NCBI GenBank assembly: GCA_023261545.1 | Contig: JAHFOS010000009.1 | Coordinates: 1 to 53,265 of the forward strand | Length of the DNA: 53,265 nt | Source: a bacterium | Lineage (GTDB): Bacteria > Planctomycetota > JADGBV01 | Reading direction: 5' to 3' | In this document: positions 1-7,939 of the stretch, piece after piece | Layout: every line of letters begins with the position of its first letter | How positions within the stretch are numbered: the stretch's first letter is position 1 | Program-made: the position numbers and the translations under genes | The notes under the pieces: generated by a model | Databases searched by the model: none | What the model saw: only the letters and a program-made list of their open reading frames with translations | Told to the model about the DNA's origin: nothing

Positions 1-627
1 CTTGAAGCCGTTGTTGCGCAGGTAGCACCACAGCACGGTGGCGAGGCCCAGTTCGTGGGCGCGGGCGAAAGCCTGGGCGATCTCCACGATCTGGCGGCCG
101 CTTTCCGGCGAGCCGAAATAGATGGTGGCGCCCACCGCCGCGGCACCCATGTCATGGGCGCGCTCCACGGTCCCGAAGAGCACCTGGTCGAACTTGTTGG
201 GGTAGGTGAGCAGTTCGTTGTGATTGATCTTGACGATGAAGGGGATCCGGTGCGCGTATTTGCGCGCCACCGAACCCAGCACGCCGAAGGTCGAGGCCAC
301 GGCGTTGCAGCCGCCCTCAAGCGCCAGCTTGACGATGTTTTCGCTGTCAAAATAGGCGGGGTTCTTGGCGAAACTGGCCCCCGCGGAGTGCTCGATGCCC
401 TGATCCACGGGCAGGATGGACAAGTACCCGGTGCCCGCCAGCCGGCCGGCGCCGAAAATGGACTGCAAGTTTCTCAGCACGCGCGGCGAGCGGTCGGAGG
501 CGGCATAGACCCGGTCCACGAAATCCGGCCCTGGAAGCTGCAACAGGGTCCTGTCCAGGGTGCGGCACGAGTGGCGCAGATAAAAGTCGGCTTTGTCGCC
601 GAGCGTCTTTGCGATGGCTTCAATCAT
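1..627 (-). CDS. fbaB: class I fructose-bisphosphate aldolase (FbaB/DhnA type), N-terminal 209 residues, cut by window edge
   Basis: The minus-strand reading frame starts at ATG 627 and stays open to base 1, so the 3' part lies outside the window. The 209 visible residues look like the DhnA/FbaB-type class I aldolase (glycolysis/gluconeogenesis, cytosolic cleavage of fructose-1,6-bisphosphate through a lysine Schiff base). Recognisable segments are [12 protein letters not shown] near residue 75, [20 protein letters not shown] near 130 and [17 protein letters not shown] near 165, in the family order. The family is about 300-350 aa, so roughly a third is missing, including the expected Schiff-base lysine region. 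No strong Shine-Dalgarno is visible before ATG 627. The gene is divergent from the DUF115 operon. The family call is firm; the symbol is by similarity. Confidence 0.85.
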   Translation of the reverse strand, partial: MIEAIAKTLGDKADFYLRHSCRTLDRTLLQLPGPDFVDRVYAASDRSPRVLRNLQSIFGAGRLAGTGYLSILPVDQGIEHSAGASFAKNPAYFDSENIVKLALEGGCNAVASTFGVLGSVARKYAHRIPFIVKINHNELLTYPNKFDQVLFGTVERAHDMGAAAVGATIYFGSPESGRQIVEIAQAFARAHELGLATVLWCYLRNNGFK

Positions 628-772
628 GGCGGAGGTGTTTTTAGCAACAGAAAGAGCCACGCAGTTTATGGCGCTTCGCCATCTTTCAAAAGCGGGGGAA
701 GGCCCAGAGGCGGTTCTTAGCGCCGTAGCGTGCCATCGTTGCGCCGCACGCCCCCGGCCCATTTTCATGGCA

Positions 773-799
773 TTGTTTCACCGCAATAGGACCTATAAT
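773..799 (+). promoter_or_regulatory. sigma70-type promoter with perfect -10 box
   Basis: A perfect TATAAT at 794-799 is preceded by TTGTTT at 773-778, with a 15-bp spacer (short, so the -35 contribution is uncertain). Transcription would begin near 805, about 24 bases before the ATG at 829, which itself follows AGGAGG at 818-823. This is the best core promoter seen in the window and would drive the 62-aa ORF, the DUF115 gene and the B12-radical SAM gene. Confidence 0.5.
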
Positions 800-828
800 G
801 CCTTGGCGGGCATACGCAGGAGGATCCC

Positions 829-1017
829 ATGTCGGAGCTTCTCAAAGGCAACTTTAAAGTGAGGAATCCCGTGGCGGCGGAGGAAAGAAGGCCACCGGAG
901 AGCCTGGCGGAGACGCAGCGCAAGCGGGCCTTGGCCAGCATCGGCGGCAGCATGGTTTACGTCGAGAGGACGCCACTCAATTGGGACGGTGATGGAGACG
1001 GTCGCAAGACCGGTTAA
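829..1017 (+). CDS. small protein of unknown function (62 aa)
   Basis: I do not recognise this 62-residue product. Translation signals are unusually good: AGGAGG sits five bases before the ATG, and a TATAAT box lies 30 bases upstream of it. The peptide is charged and hydrophilic, with no signal peptide or membrane segment; its middle holds an Ala/Arg/Glu-rich stretch and its C-terminal part reads GGSMVYVERTPLNWDGDGDG. Its last 29 bases overlap the start of the DUF115 gene in another frame, so translational coupling is likely. It could be a genuine small partner of DUF115/radical SAM, a substrate peptide, or a leader ORF. Expression signals support it; homology was not testable. Confidence 0.5.
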   Translation: MSELLKGNFKVRNPVAAEERRPPESLAETQRKRALASIGGSMVYVERTPLNWDGDGDGRKTG

Positions 1018-2023
1018 CGGGACCTTTCTCGACGTCGTTGCGAAGGTCCCCGAGGTCGCCCAGCGCGTCCATGGGGATCGCATCGTCCAGCACGCCGCGG
1101 ACAACCTCCCCTTCCTGCGCAAAAGCCTGCGCGATCTCGCGCCCCCGGATCCCGCGCGCGCGCGCTCGGCCCTGGTGGTGTGCTCGGGCCCGAGCCTGAA
1201 GCGCCGCGACTCCATCCGCCGCATCGTCGAGTCCGGCTATCGCGGACTGGTCGTCGCCGCGGACGGCGCCTACATCGCCTGTCTGAAAGGCGGGCTGGTG
1301 CCCGATTACGTCCTGACCCTCGACCCCCATCCCAGCCGCATCGTGCGCTGGTTCGGCGATCCCGAGGTCGAAAACCATAGCCAGGGCGACGACTACTTCG
1401 AGCGCCAGGACCTCGACGTCGCTTTCCGCAAGAACTCGCTGCGGCAGAACCAGGAAAACATCGACCTGGTGGACCATCACGCGGCGCGCACCCGGCTCGT
1501 TATCGCCTCATCGGCTTCGGCGGCTGTCACCCGCCGCGCCGTGGCGGCCGGCTTCGACATGTACTGGTGGAACCCCATCGTGGACGATCCGCGTGCTCCG
1601 GGCAGCCTCACCCGGCGGCTGCGCGAGATCAACGGGCTGCCCTGCATGAACACGGGCGGCCAGACCGGAGGCGCCTGCTACGTCTTCGCGGCCACCCTCC
1701 TCAAGGCGCAAGAGGTGGCCCTCGTCGGCATGGACTGCGGCTATTACGCGGACACCCCTTACGAGCAGACCCAGCTCTATTACGAACTCCAGCACCTGCA
1801 CGGGGGGCGGGAGGGAATCGAGCCCTACTTCCCCGAGTTCATTTTTCCGCTCACCGGAGAGCGTTTTTATACCGATCCCTCCTACTACCGCTATCGCGAG
1901 AGCTTGCTCGGCATCTCCGCGGAGCTCAAAACCCGGACCCTCAACTGCACCGAGGGCGGCATCGTGTTCGGCCCTAAGGTGGCCTGCCTGCGCCTTGAAG
2001 AGTTTCTGGAGAGGCACCGCTGA
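989..2023 (+). CDS. DUF115 (MptE-like / motility-accessory-factor-like) protein
   Basis: A 344-aa soluble protein with the DUF115 signature: ALVVCSGPSLKR near residue 62 (glycine/serine nucleotide-binding-like loop), then VVAADGAYIACLKGGLVPDY and LTLDPHP. DUF115 covers the 6-hydroxymethylpterin diphosphokinase MptE fold and the Maf proteins implicated in flagellin glycosylation; the substrate here is unknown. The start is GTG 989 or ATG 992, both overlapping the upstream 62-aa ORF; only a weak GGGACGG precedes them. Its stop overlaps the next gene's ATG (TGATG), which argues for co-translation with the B12-radical SAM gene. No flagellar genes are nearby, so a motility role cannot be claimed. 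A nucleotide-sugar or pterin-type transferase role is inference. Confidence 0.75.
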   Translation: MMETVARPVNGTFLDVVAKVPEVAQRVHGDRIVQHAADNLPFLRKSLRDLAPPDPARARSALVVCSGPSLKRRDSIRRIVESGYRGLVVAADGAYIACLKGGLVPDYVLTLDPHPSRIVRWFGDPEVENHSQGDDYFERQDLDVAFRKNSLRQNQENIDLVDHHAARTRLVIASSASAAVTRRAVAAGFDMYWWNPIVDDPRAPGSLTRRLREINGLPCMNTGGQTGGACYVFAATLLKAQEVALVGMDCGYYADTPYEQTQLYYELQHLHGGREGIEPYFPEFIFPLTGERFYTDPSYYRYRESLLGISAELKTRTLNCTEGGIVFGPKVACLRLEEFLERHR

Positions 2024-3612
2024 TGGCCAAAATCCTCATCGTCAACCCCGTCATCCGCGAGGAGGACGTGCCCAAGCACATCCCCTACGGGTTGTCGCTG
2101 CTGGCCTCCATCGCCATCGCCAAGGGGCACCTCGTGCAGATCTACGACGCTAACGCCTGGCGCAAAGGTTTCGGCGTGCTCGAACAGGCGGCGCGCGCCG
2201 ACGACTGGGACGTCATCGCCATCGGCGGGCTCACCACCAGCTACGGCTTCATCAAGAAGGCCGTGCATATCTTCAGGGAATGCGCCCCGCGCGCCTTCGT
2301 CATCGCCGGTGGCGGTTTCCTCAGCAGCATGCCGCTCGAAATCATGGGCTGGATTCCGCACATCGATCTCGGCATCATCGGCGAGGCTTTCGTGACCTGG
2401 CCGGAGGTGCTAGCTATGCTCGACCGCGGGGAGCGCGACTTCTCCAAAACGCAGGGCGTCTGCTGGCGCGGCGCGGACGGCGCGCCGCACCTCAACGAGG
2501 TGCGCCCCAACATCAAGGACCTCGACGTGCTGCCCTACCCCGCCTGGGACCTGCTGCCCCTTGAAGAAGTGTACTTTCCCAAGGGCTCGCAGCTCTACTT
2601 CAGCGAGGAGTCCTACACCGCCAAGCGGCGCATTGACATCAACGGCAGCCTGGGCTGCGGCCTCATCTGCAAATTTTGCTGGCACCTCGGCACCACCGGC
2701 GAGATGATCGTGGAGCCCAACGAGCAGGGCGTGAACGACGTGCGCTTCACCTACGGGCGCAACATCAGATGGCACAGCCCAAAGTACATCGTGGGCATGG
2801 TGAAAGAGTTAATTCGCAAATACCAGGTGGACTTCGTGAGCTTCATTGACGAGAACATGATGACCATGAACGCCGCCAGTCGCGGCCTGTGGCTGCCCGA
2901 GCTCTGCGAGCTGTGGATCCAGGAAGGGCTGCAACCGGAATGCCGCCGCAAAGGGGTGCCCCACGACGAGAATTGCCGCACGGGCGTGCACTGGTCGGGG
3001 ACCAGCCACGCCACGCTGGCCAAGAAGCCCATCCTGGACGCCATGTTCAAGGCCGGCTGTTCGCACCTGGTTTACGGCATCGAGTCCTTCGACCCCTACA
3101 TCCTCAAGCACCTCGGCAAGGGCACGACCCAGAAAAGCAACGTCGAAGCCGTGCAAACCTGCCTGGACTCGGGAGTAAGGCCCATCCCCAACATCATCAT
3201 CGGCTTCCCCGACGAGAGCTTCGACAGCATCCGCACCACCTTGACGCACATGGTGACCTGCGGCATCCACTCCAAGCCCCATTTCGCCACCCCTTATCCG
3301 GGCTCGGAGTGGTATTACACCTACAAGAACAGCATCATCGAGCAGTACGGCGGGGAGCTCGAGCAGTTCATCCTCTCGCTGGGCGACGCCTCCTCACCCA
3401 CGGTGAGCATCTCGCGCAACTTCTCGGCCATGGACCTGCTCGGCCTCCAGCAGATCATGAGCAAGCGCGATTTCCGCCTGCTCGATCAGGCCGAGAAACA
3501 CTGGAAGCGCACGCGCCGCGAAGACGTGCCGCTGGCCGTGCCTCAAGAATCCTTCAACATCATCCCCCGCAAAGTGAACGCGCCCATGGAGGACGTCGCG
3601 CGGGCGATTTGA
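2023..3612 (+). CDS. B12-binding-domain radical SAM protein
   Basis: 529 aa. Residues 1-130 form a cobalamin-binding Rossmann-like domain (KILIVNPVIR..., then AGGGFLSSMPLEIMGW). The radical SAM core follows, with the CxxxCxxC triad C212/C216/C219 (GCGLICKFC) that binds a 4Fe-4S cluster and S-adenosylmethionine. Such enzymes carry out difficult methylations, ring contractions or other radical chemistry; the substrate cannot be read from sequence. A segment at about 287-325 carries three further cysteines, which may be structural or a second cluster. The gene overlaps the DUF115 stop codon and ends 42 bp before the convergent secreted-protein gene. Start ATG 2023 is set by the overlap. Confidence 0.85.
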   Translation: MAKILIVNPVIREEDVPKHIPYGLSLLASIAIAKGHLVQIYDANAWRKGFGVLEQAARADDWDVIAIGGLTTSYGFIKKAVHIFRECAPRAFVIAGGGFLSSMPLEIMGWIPHIDLGIIGEAFVTWPEVLAMLDRGERDFSKTQGVCWRGADGAPHLNEVRPNIKDLDVLPYPAWDLLPLEEVYFPKGSQLYFSEESYTAKRRIDINGSLGCGLICKFCWHLGTTGEMIVEPNEQGVNDVRFTYGRNIRWHSPKYIVGMVKELIRKYQVDFVSFIDENMMTMNAASRGLWLPELCELWIQEGLQPECRRKGVPHDENCRTGVHWSGTSHATLAKKPILDAMFKAGCSHLVYGIESFDPYILKHLGKGTTQKSNVEAVQTCLDSGVRPIPNIIIGFPDESFDSIRTTLTHMVTCGIHSKPHFATPYPGSEWYYTYKNSIIEQYGGELEQFILSLGDASSPTVSISRNFSAMDLLGLQQIMSKRDFRLLDQAEKHWKRTRREDVPLAVPQESFNIIPRKVNAPMEDVARAI

Positions 3613-3654
3613 GCCGCGTCGTCCAGCCCACGCGCAGGATCCAGCTCTGGCGTC

Positions 3655-6546
3655 TCACAGCACCGATCCCAGGCTGATCAGCGTGACCTGGGCTCGCGGC
3701 CGGATGCCAGGCCTGGAGGCGCAACGGAACTCGACGCTGTTCTCGCCGCTCTTCAGCATTGGCGGCTCGCCCTCGACTCTTGGTTCGGCGATCAGGTTGC
3801 CCTCCGGACTGAAAACCCGACAATCGGAAGGCGGCCGGAATTCGAGGTAAGCGCCCGTGGGAAGCGCCACGGGGAACCGCAGTCGCCTGCCGTTCACGGT
3901 CACGGCGCAGTCCTGGATCCCGGCGTCAGCCAACTTGAGCGCCTTGATCGAACCCAGGTGGCAGGCTGCGGTTTTTCCGGCAGGCACGTTGTTGTACCAG
4001 ATGGCCAGTTCGCTCAGGGTGGCGTAGTTCACGTTGAAGCGATAAACCTTGTAGGCCGCGAAACCATCCTGGTAGTTCTTGGCGTAGGGCCAGTCGAAAT
4101 CGCGGTAATGTTCAGCTTCCGGCTCCACGAGCTCGAAGTATTTCCAACCCTCGAAGTCCACCTTCACGTAGTGCTCGCCCATGCCGCCGAGCACGTCTTC
4201 GGGATTACGGAGCTGGAAGTTCAAGGTCTCGCCCTGTCCGTCGCCGAAGATCCACAGGCCCATGGCCTCGTGACCGCTGATGGCTGGCGGCGAGGGAAAG
4301 CGCTTGAAAGCCTTGCACCAGGAGCCGGCCTTGGCCGGATTGGCGTTTTTCGCGCTGTAGCGGGCAAGGGCCGCGGAAGGCTCGTGTTTTTTGTCGGAAC
4401 TTTCCATCTTGGCGCTTATTCCCGGCGCGGCTTCGCCCAGGCTGAACTCGGTGGCCGGACTGGCGAAGGACGCCAGCACCACGCTGTCCGGACTCTCGTA
4501 GGAGGCGGCTGAGCACAGGGCCTCGATCCTGATCCCAGGCACCTGGGCCTCGAAGTCGTTGTTCACCTTCCACGCGGATCCGCCTCCGGGGATAAGTTCC
4601 ACCCTGTGTTTGCTGTAGCTCACCTGGCGCAGCCTGGGCTGGCCATTCTTGTCGGTCTCCAGGGTGACCTCCTGGCCCGGCTCGCGCAGTTTGGCCTTCA
4701 CGGCATCGGAGAAAAAACCCTTGTCTCTGAGCCCGCCCCAGGTCTTGAGGATCCCGCCCATTCTTTTCAGATACGGATAATTCGACAGGTTTTCCCAGGT
4801 CAGTCCCGGCATAGCGCTTCCGTTATGGAAGGACACCATGGCGAATCCCGCGTCATAGCCCACGCACTTGGCGCAGAGGTACTCGATGTCGTCGTCAAAG
4901 GTGCGCTCACCTTGGGGTCCACACCAGGCGTTTATTGAGTTCCAGCCGAGGAACATGGGAAGATACGCTCTTGCGTATTTGCCATTTTCCCGGCCATGCT
5001 TGTCAAGGAAGCTTTTGTGCGCCCTGCTGGAATAATCCCAGGCTTCGGCGCGGGAACGCACGAACCACAGGTTGGGGAAAAAAATGCTCATCTCCATGAG
5101 CGGCGGCTGTTTGCAGCGCCTGGCCACCTCATAGGCGAACTTCGCGCTGTAGTGCCAGGCATTTTCCCAGCCGGCCAGCATGCCGGAGGCGTCCAGGGCA
5201 TCGAGATAGATCATATCGAAGCCGCAGGCGTTGTAGGTTTCCGCCGTCTTGGCCGCGACATCGAGGAAGAGCTGCGAGTCACCCTCCGGCAGGAAACAGC
5301 CGAAGTTCTCCATCAGATGCCGCACCTTCGCGCCTTTGGGGTGGGCCGACGCCTTGGTTCCGCAGGCTCCGCGCACGCAGTTGCCGAAGGAGTAAGGCGG
5401 CTGCTGGCTGATGGATGAATAGGTGATGAGCTCGCCCTCGATCTGCAGGGTGACGCTATTCGGAATGGCGTATCCGGTCACGGTTGACATGGCACTGGGG
5501 TCCTCGCCCACCGGCACCGTCGGCACGTCGGCCAAGACGTCGGAGGCCAGCGTGAAAATCGCATCCTTGGCAAGGTCGGGGTGGGGCTGGGGGCTCACCC
5601 AGGCGGTCTTTTTGTCCACGAAAAAAGCATAGGTATGCAGGCCGACTTTGATGCCCGCCGCGTGGAGCTTGGCGATGACGGCCTTCACGTCGGACTCTCC
5701 CCGCGGATAATAGGCCGGGTTGAATTTGAAATCCCCCCACCGGAAGCTGTCTCCGCCGTGCATGTCGATCTGATTGGCACCGAGCTCCCTGGCCAGGGCG
5801 ATCCATGCGTCAGCGTTCGCTTCGTTCAGGTTGCTGAAGTTGAACAGGTAAGAACCCTTGTTGATCGCGGCGTCCAATCCCCAGGGTCCGGCGGTGGGAA
5901 GGCTGGGGATTTCCTTGGCGTCGGAGCATGCCTTTTTCAGGGTTTCGCGCATCACACCCGGGGCGCAGCCGATCACGGAAACCGCCGCGCCGAAACCGAA
6001 ACGCGGGAAGCAGGTGGCTTGCAGTCTTGAGGAGGGTCCAGGGAGCGCGCTGACCCGGGTTTTTAGGTTCCGGCTCAGCACGCAGGCACTATACGAGTCG
6101 TCAGTTGCCAGTGAGATGTCGCAGAAGTTCAGCTCCTCGACGCCTTCGAGATGCGTCCCTGCCGACGCCCCACTTTCCTGCACCTCCAAAACCAGGAAAT
6201 CCTCCAGGTTTTTCACGCTGATTTTGACGCTCCTGCCGGTCTGGCCGAACTTGATGTCCAGCAGGTCGCCGAGCAACCCGATATCCGTGGCCGGGTGGAC
6301 CCCACCCGCCTTTTTTATCCAGGCGAAAGCGTTGGGCTGCGCTGGGGCGCAATAATCCTTGCCGGTTTTCTTGTCAACGAAGGCAAGGTTTTTTCCGTCC
6401 GTGGAGATTTCCCAGCGCAGGTGCCGCGTTTCCAGAATTAGCGACTTTGGCTGCGATGGCAAACGTATTGGCTTCATTCCCGCCTGTGCCATGAACGGCA
6501 GGGCGGCAAAAAGCAGCACTGAAAGCCGATTAGAAATTGGATTCAC
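3655..6546 (-). CDS. large secreted TIM-barrel protein, putative glycoside hydrolase
   Basis: 963 aa from a GTG start. The N-terminus (MNPISNRLSVLLFAALPFMA, then QAG) is a clear Sec signal peptide, so the protein is periplasmic or exported. Residues about 230-640 look like a (beta/alpha)8 barrel: GANQIDMHGGDSFRWGDF, AAGIKVGLHTYAFFVDKKT and GFDMIYLDALDASG, where YLDALD resembles the beta-strand carrying the acidic nucleophile in GH27/31/36-type alpha-glycosidases. The C-terminal 250 residues are beta-rich and look like carbohydrate-binding domains. A glycan-degrading or -remodelling role is inferred; the exact family is uncertain. Directly upstream lies a partial kbl duplicate, so its promoter region is rearranged. 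It is convergent with the B12-radical SAM gene. Confidence 0.55.
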   Translation of the reverse strand: MNPISNRLSVLLFAALPFMAQAGMKPIRLPSQPKSLILETRHLRWEISTDGKNLAFVDKKTGKDYCAPAQPNAFAWIKKAGGVHPATDIGLLGDLLDIKFGQTGRSVKISVKNLEDFLVLEVQESGASAGTHLEGVEELNFCDISLATDDSYSACVLSRNLKTRVSALPGPSSRLQATCFPRFGFGAAVSVIGCAPGVMRETLKKACSDAKEIPSLPTAGPWGLDAAINKGSYLFNFSNLNEANADAWIALARELGANQIDMHGGDSFRWGDFKFNPAYYPRGESDVKAVIAKLHAAGIKVGLHTYAFFVDKKTAWVSPQPHPDLAKDAIFTLASDVLADVPTVPVGEDPSAMSTVTGYAIPNSVTLQIEGELITYSSISQQPPYSFGNCVRGACGTKASAHPKGAKVRHLMENFGCFLPEGDSQLFLDVAAKTAETYNACGFDMIYLDALDASGMLAGWENAWHYSAKFAYEVARRCKQPPLMEMSIFFPNLWFVRSRAEAWDYSSRAHKSFLDKHGRENGKYARAYLPMFLGWNSINAWCGPQGERTFDDDIEYLCAKCVGYDAGFAMVSFHNGSAMPGLTWENLSNYPYLKRMGGILKTWGGLRDKGFFSDAVKAKLREPGQEVTLETDKNGQPRLRQVSYSKHRVELIPGGGSAWKVNNDFEAQVPGIRIEALCSAASYESPDSVVLASFASPATEFSLGEAAPGISAKMESSDKKHEPSAALARYSAKNANPAKAGSWCKAFKRFPSPPAISGHEAMGLWIFGDGQGETLNFQLRNPEDVLGGMGEHYVKVDFEGWKYFELVEPEAEHYRDFDWPYAKNYQDGFAAYKVYRFNVNYATLSELAIWYNNVPAGKTAACHLGSIKALKLADAGIQDCAVTVNGRRLRFPVALPTGAYLEFRPPSDCRVFSPEGNLIAEPRVEGEPPMLKSGENSVEFRCASRPGIRPRAQVTLISLGSVL

Positions 6547-6603
6547 GGAGCCATCGTGATTTTAGTGCAGGATGATCTGGAACAACTTGGCGCGCCGGGG
6601 GAA

Positions 6604-6665
6604 GATGGGCGACTCGCCGGGAAGCGGCGCGCAGCCCAGTTTCAGCAGTTTTTCCCTGAAATAGC
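6604..6665 (-). pseudogene. 62-bp duplicated fragment of kbl
   Basis: Bases 6604-6665 repeat 6893-6954, inside kbl, with about 5 mismatches in 62 (roughly 92 percent identical), in the same orientation. On the minus strand the fragment still reads YFREKLLKLGCAPLPGESPI, matching YFREKLLVLGFAPLPGESAI of the intact protein, and then runs into unrelated sequence before a stop. It begins 18 bp past the kbl stop codon. It is best explained as the relic of a second kbl-like gene or a local duplication followed by deletion. Confidence 0.8.
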
Positions 6666-6682
6666 CCCAGCGTGGCGTTTCC

Positions 6683-7939
6683 TCAGAGCCCCAGTTCCGC
6701 TTTGACCTCCTTTAAAGCCGCCAGCGCCTCGTCGAGATCGGCGCGCGTGAAGGCGGCGCACATCTGGATACGAATGCGCGCCTTGCCTTCGGGAACCACC
6801 GGGTAGCCGAAGCCGGTGACGAAGACGCGGCGCTTGAGCAACGCCTGGCTCACGGCCATGGCCTTGGCGGTGGCGCCGATGAGGATGGGGATGATGGCCG
6901 ACTCGCCGGGAAGCGGCGCGAAGCCCAGTACCAGCAGTTTTTCCCGGAAATAGCGCGTGTTCTCGCGCAGGCGCGCAAGCAGGCCGGGGTCGCGCTCCAG
7001 CACTTCCAGGGCTTTTAACGCGCTCGCGGCCACCGTGGCCGGCAGCGCGTTGGAGAACAGCAGCGGCCGCGATTTCTGGAAGAGGTGATCCACCAGCGCG
7101 CTCGGCCCGGCGACGAAGCCCCCGGCCGCGCCGCCCAGCGCCTTGCCGAGAGTCCCGGTGATAACGTCTATCTTTCCGGCGAGACCGAAGTGTTCGGCAG
7201 TGCCGGCACCGCGTTTTCCCAAAACGCCCAGGCCGTGGGAGTCGTCCACCACCAGCAGCGCGTCGTGCTTTTGGCAAAGTGTCACGAGGTCGGGCAGCGG
7301 CGCCAAGTCGCCCTCCATGCTGAAAACACCGTCCGTCACCACGATGCGCGCGCGGCGCTGGGCACTCTCCTTCAGGATTTCCGCAAGCTGCTGCATGTCT
7401 CCGTGCCGGTAAACGCGCCGCTCCACGCCCTTCCCGGTAAGCCGGCAGGCATCAATGATGCTCGCGTGGTTGAGTTCGTCAGAGATGAGCGTATCGCCGT
7501 CGCCCGCCAGGACCGGCAGCAACCCGGTGTTGGCGTTCCAGCAGGAGACGTAGCTCAAGGCGGCCTCGGTGCCGAGGAAACGCGCCAGACCCTGTTCGAG
7601 GTCGCGGTGCGCCGTGAGCGTGCCGCAGATAAAGCGCACCGAGGCGGTGCCGGCGCCAAAAGCGCGCAGCCCCGCCACCCCAGCCGCGATCACCTCGGGA
7701 TGGTTGGCCAGCCCCAGATAATTATTCGAGGAGAGCACCAGCACTTCACCGTGGCCTTCCATGCGGATACGCGGAGCCATGGGACCTTCGAGATGGAGGG
7801 CCTGCTTGAAGGCACCGGAACGGCGCAGTTCGTCGTTCTCGCCCTGAAGCCGCCGCAACAGGCTTTTTGCTTTACGCGCACCCTTGCGGGGCGCGCCGGG
7901 CCGCGTCTCAGCCCTGCTCGTCCTCTTCCTCTGCGGCAC
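6683..7939 (-). CDS. kbl: glycine C-acetyltransferase (2-amino-3-ketobutyrate CoA ligase)
   Basis: 418-aa PLP-dependent alpha-oxoamine synthase of the Kbl/BioF/HemA family. It joins glycine and acetyl-CoA to 2-amino-3-ketobutyrate, or runs in reverse in threonine breakdown, in the cytosol. Visible signatures: VLSSNNYLGLANHPEV near residue 67, DELNHASIID near 152, VVDDSHGLGVLG near 230 and the PLP-lysine motif TGTLGKALGG near 262. The C-terminal YPVVPEGKARIRIQMCAAFT favours Kbl over BioF. No threonine dehydrogenase (tdh) is adjacent. The annotated ATG gives a basic N-terminal extension of about 20 residues and overlaps the 3' end of ftsK by 32 bp, suggesting coupling; a later non-ATG start is possible. 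Confidence 0.88.
   Translation of the reverse strand: MPQRKRTSRAETRPGAPRKGARKAKSLLRRLQGENDELRRSGAFKQALHLEGPMAPRIRMEGHGEVLVLSSNNYLGLANHPEVIAAGVAGLRAFGAGTASVRFICGTLTAHRDLEQGLARFLGTEAALSYVSCWNANTGLLPVLAGDGDTLISDELNHASIIDACRLTGKGVERRVYRHGDMQQLAEILKESAQRRARIVVTDGVFSMEGDLAPLPDLVTLCQKHDALLVVDDSHGLGVLGKRGAGTAEHFGLAGKIDVITGTLGKALGGAAGGFVAGPSALVDHLFQKSRPLLFSNALPATVAASALKALEVLERDPGLLARLRENTRYFREKLLVLGFAPLPGESAIIPILIGATAKAMAVSQALLKRRVFVTGFGYPVVPEGKARIRIQMCAAFTRADLDEALAALKEVKAELGL

Noticed and set aside
989-2023. DUF115 protein as a flagellin-glycosylation Maf
   Set aside because: No flagellin or flagellar gene is present in the window, and the partner is a B12-radical SAM enzyme. Only the family, not the role, can be supported.
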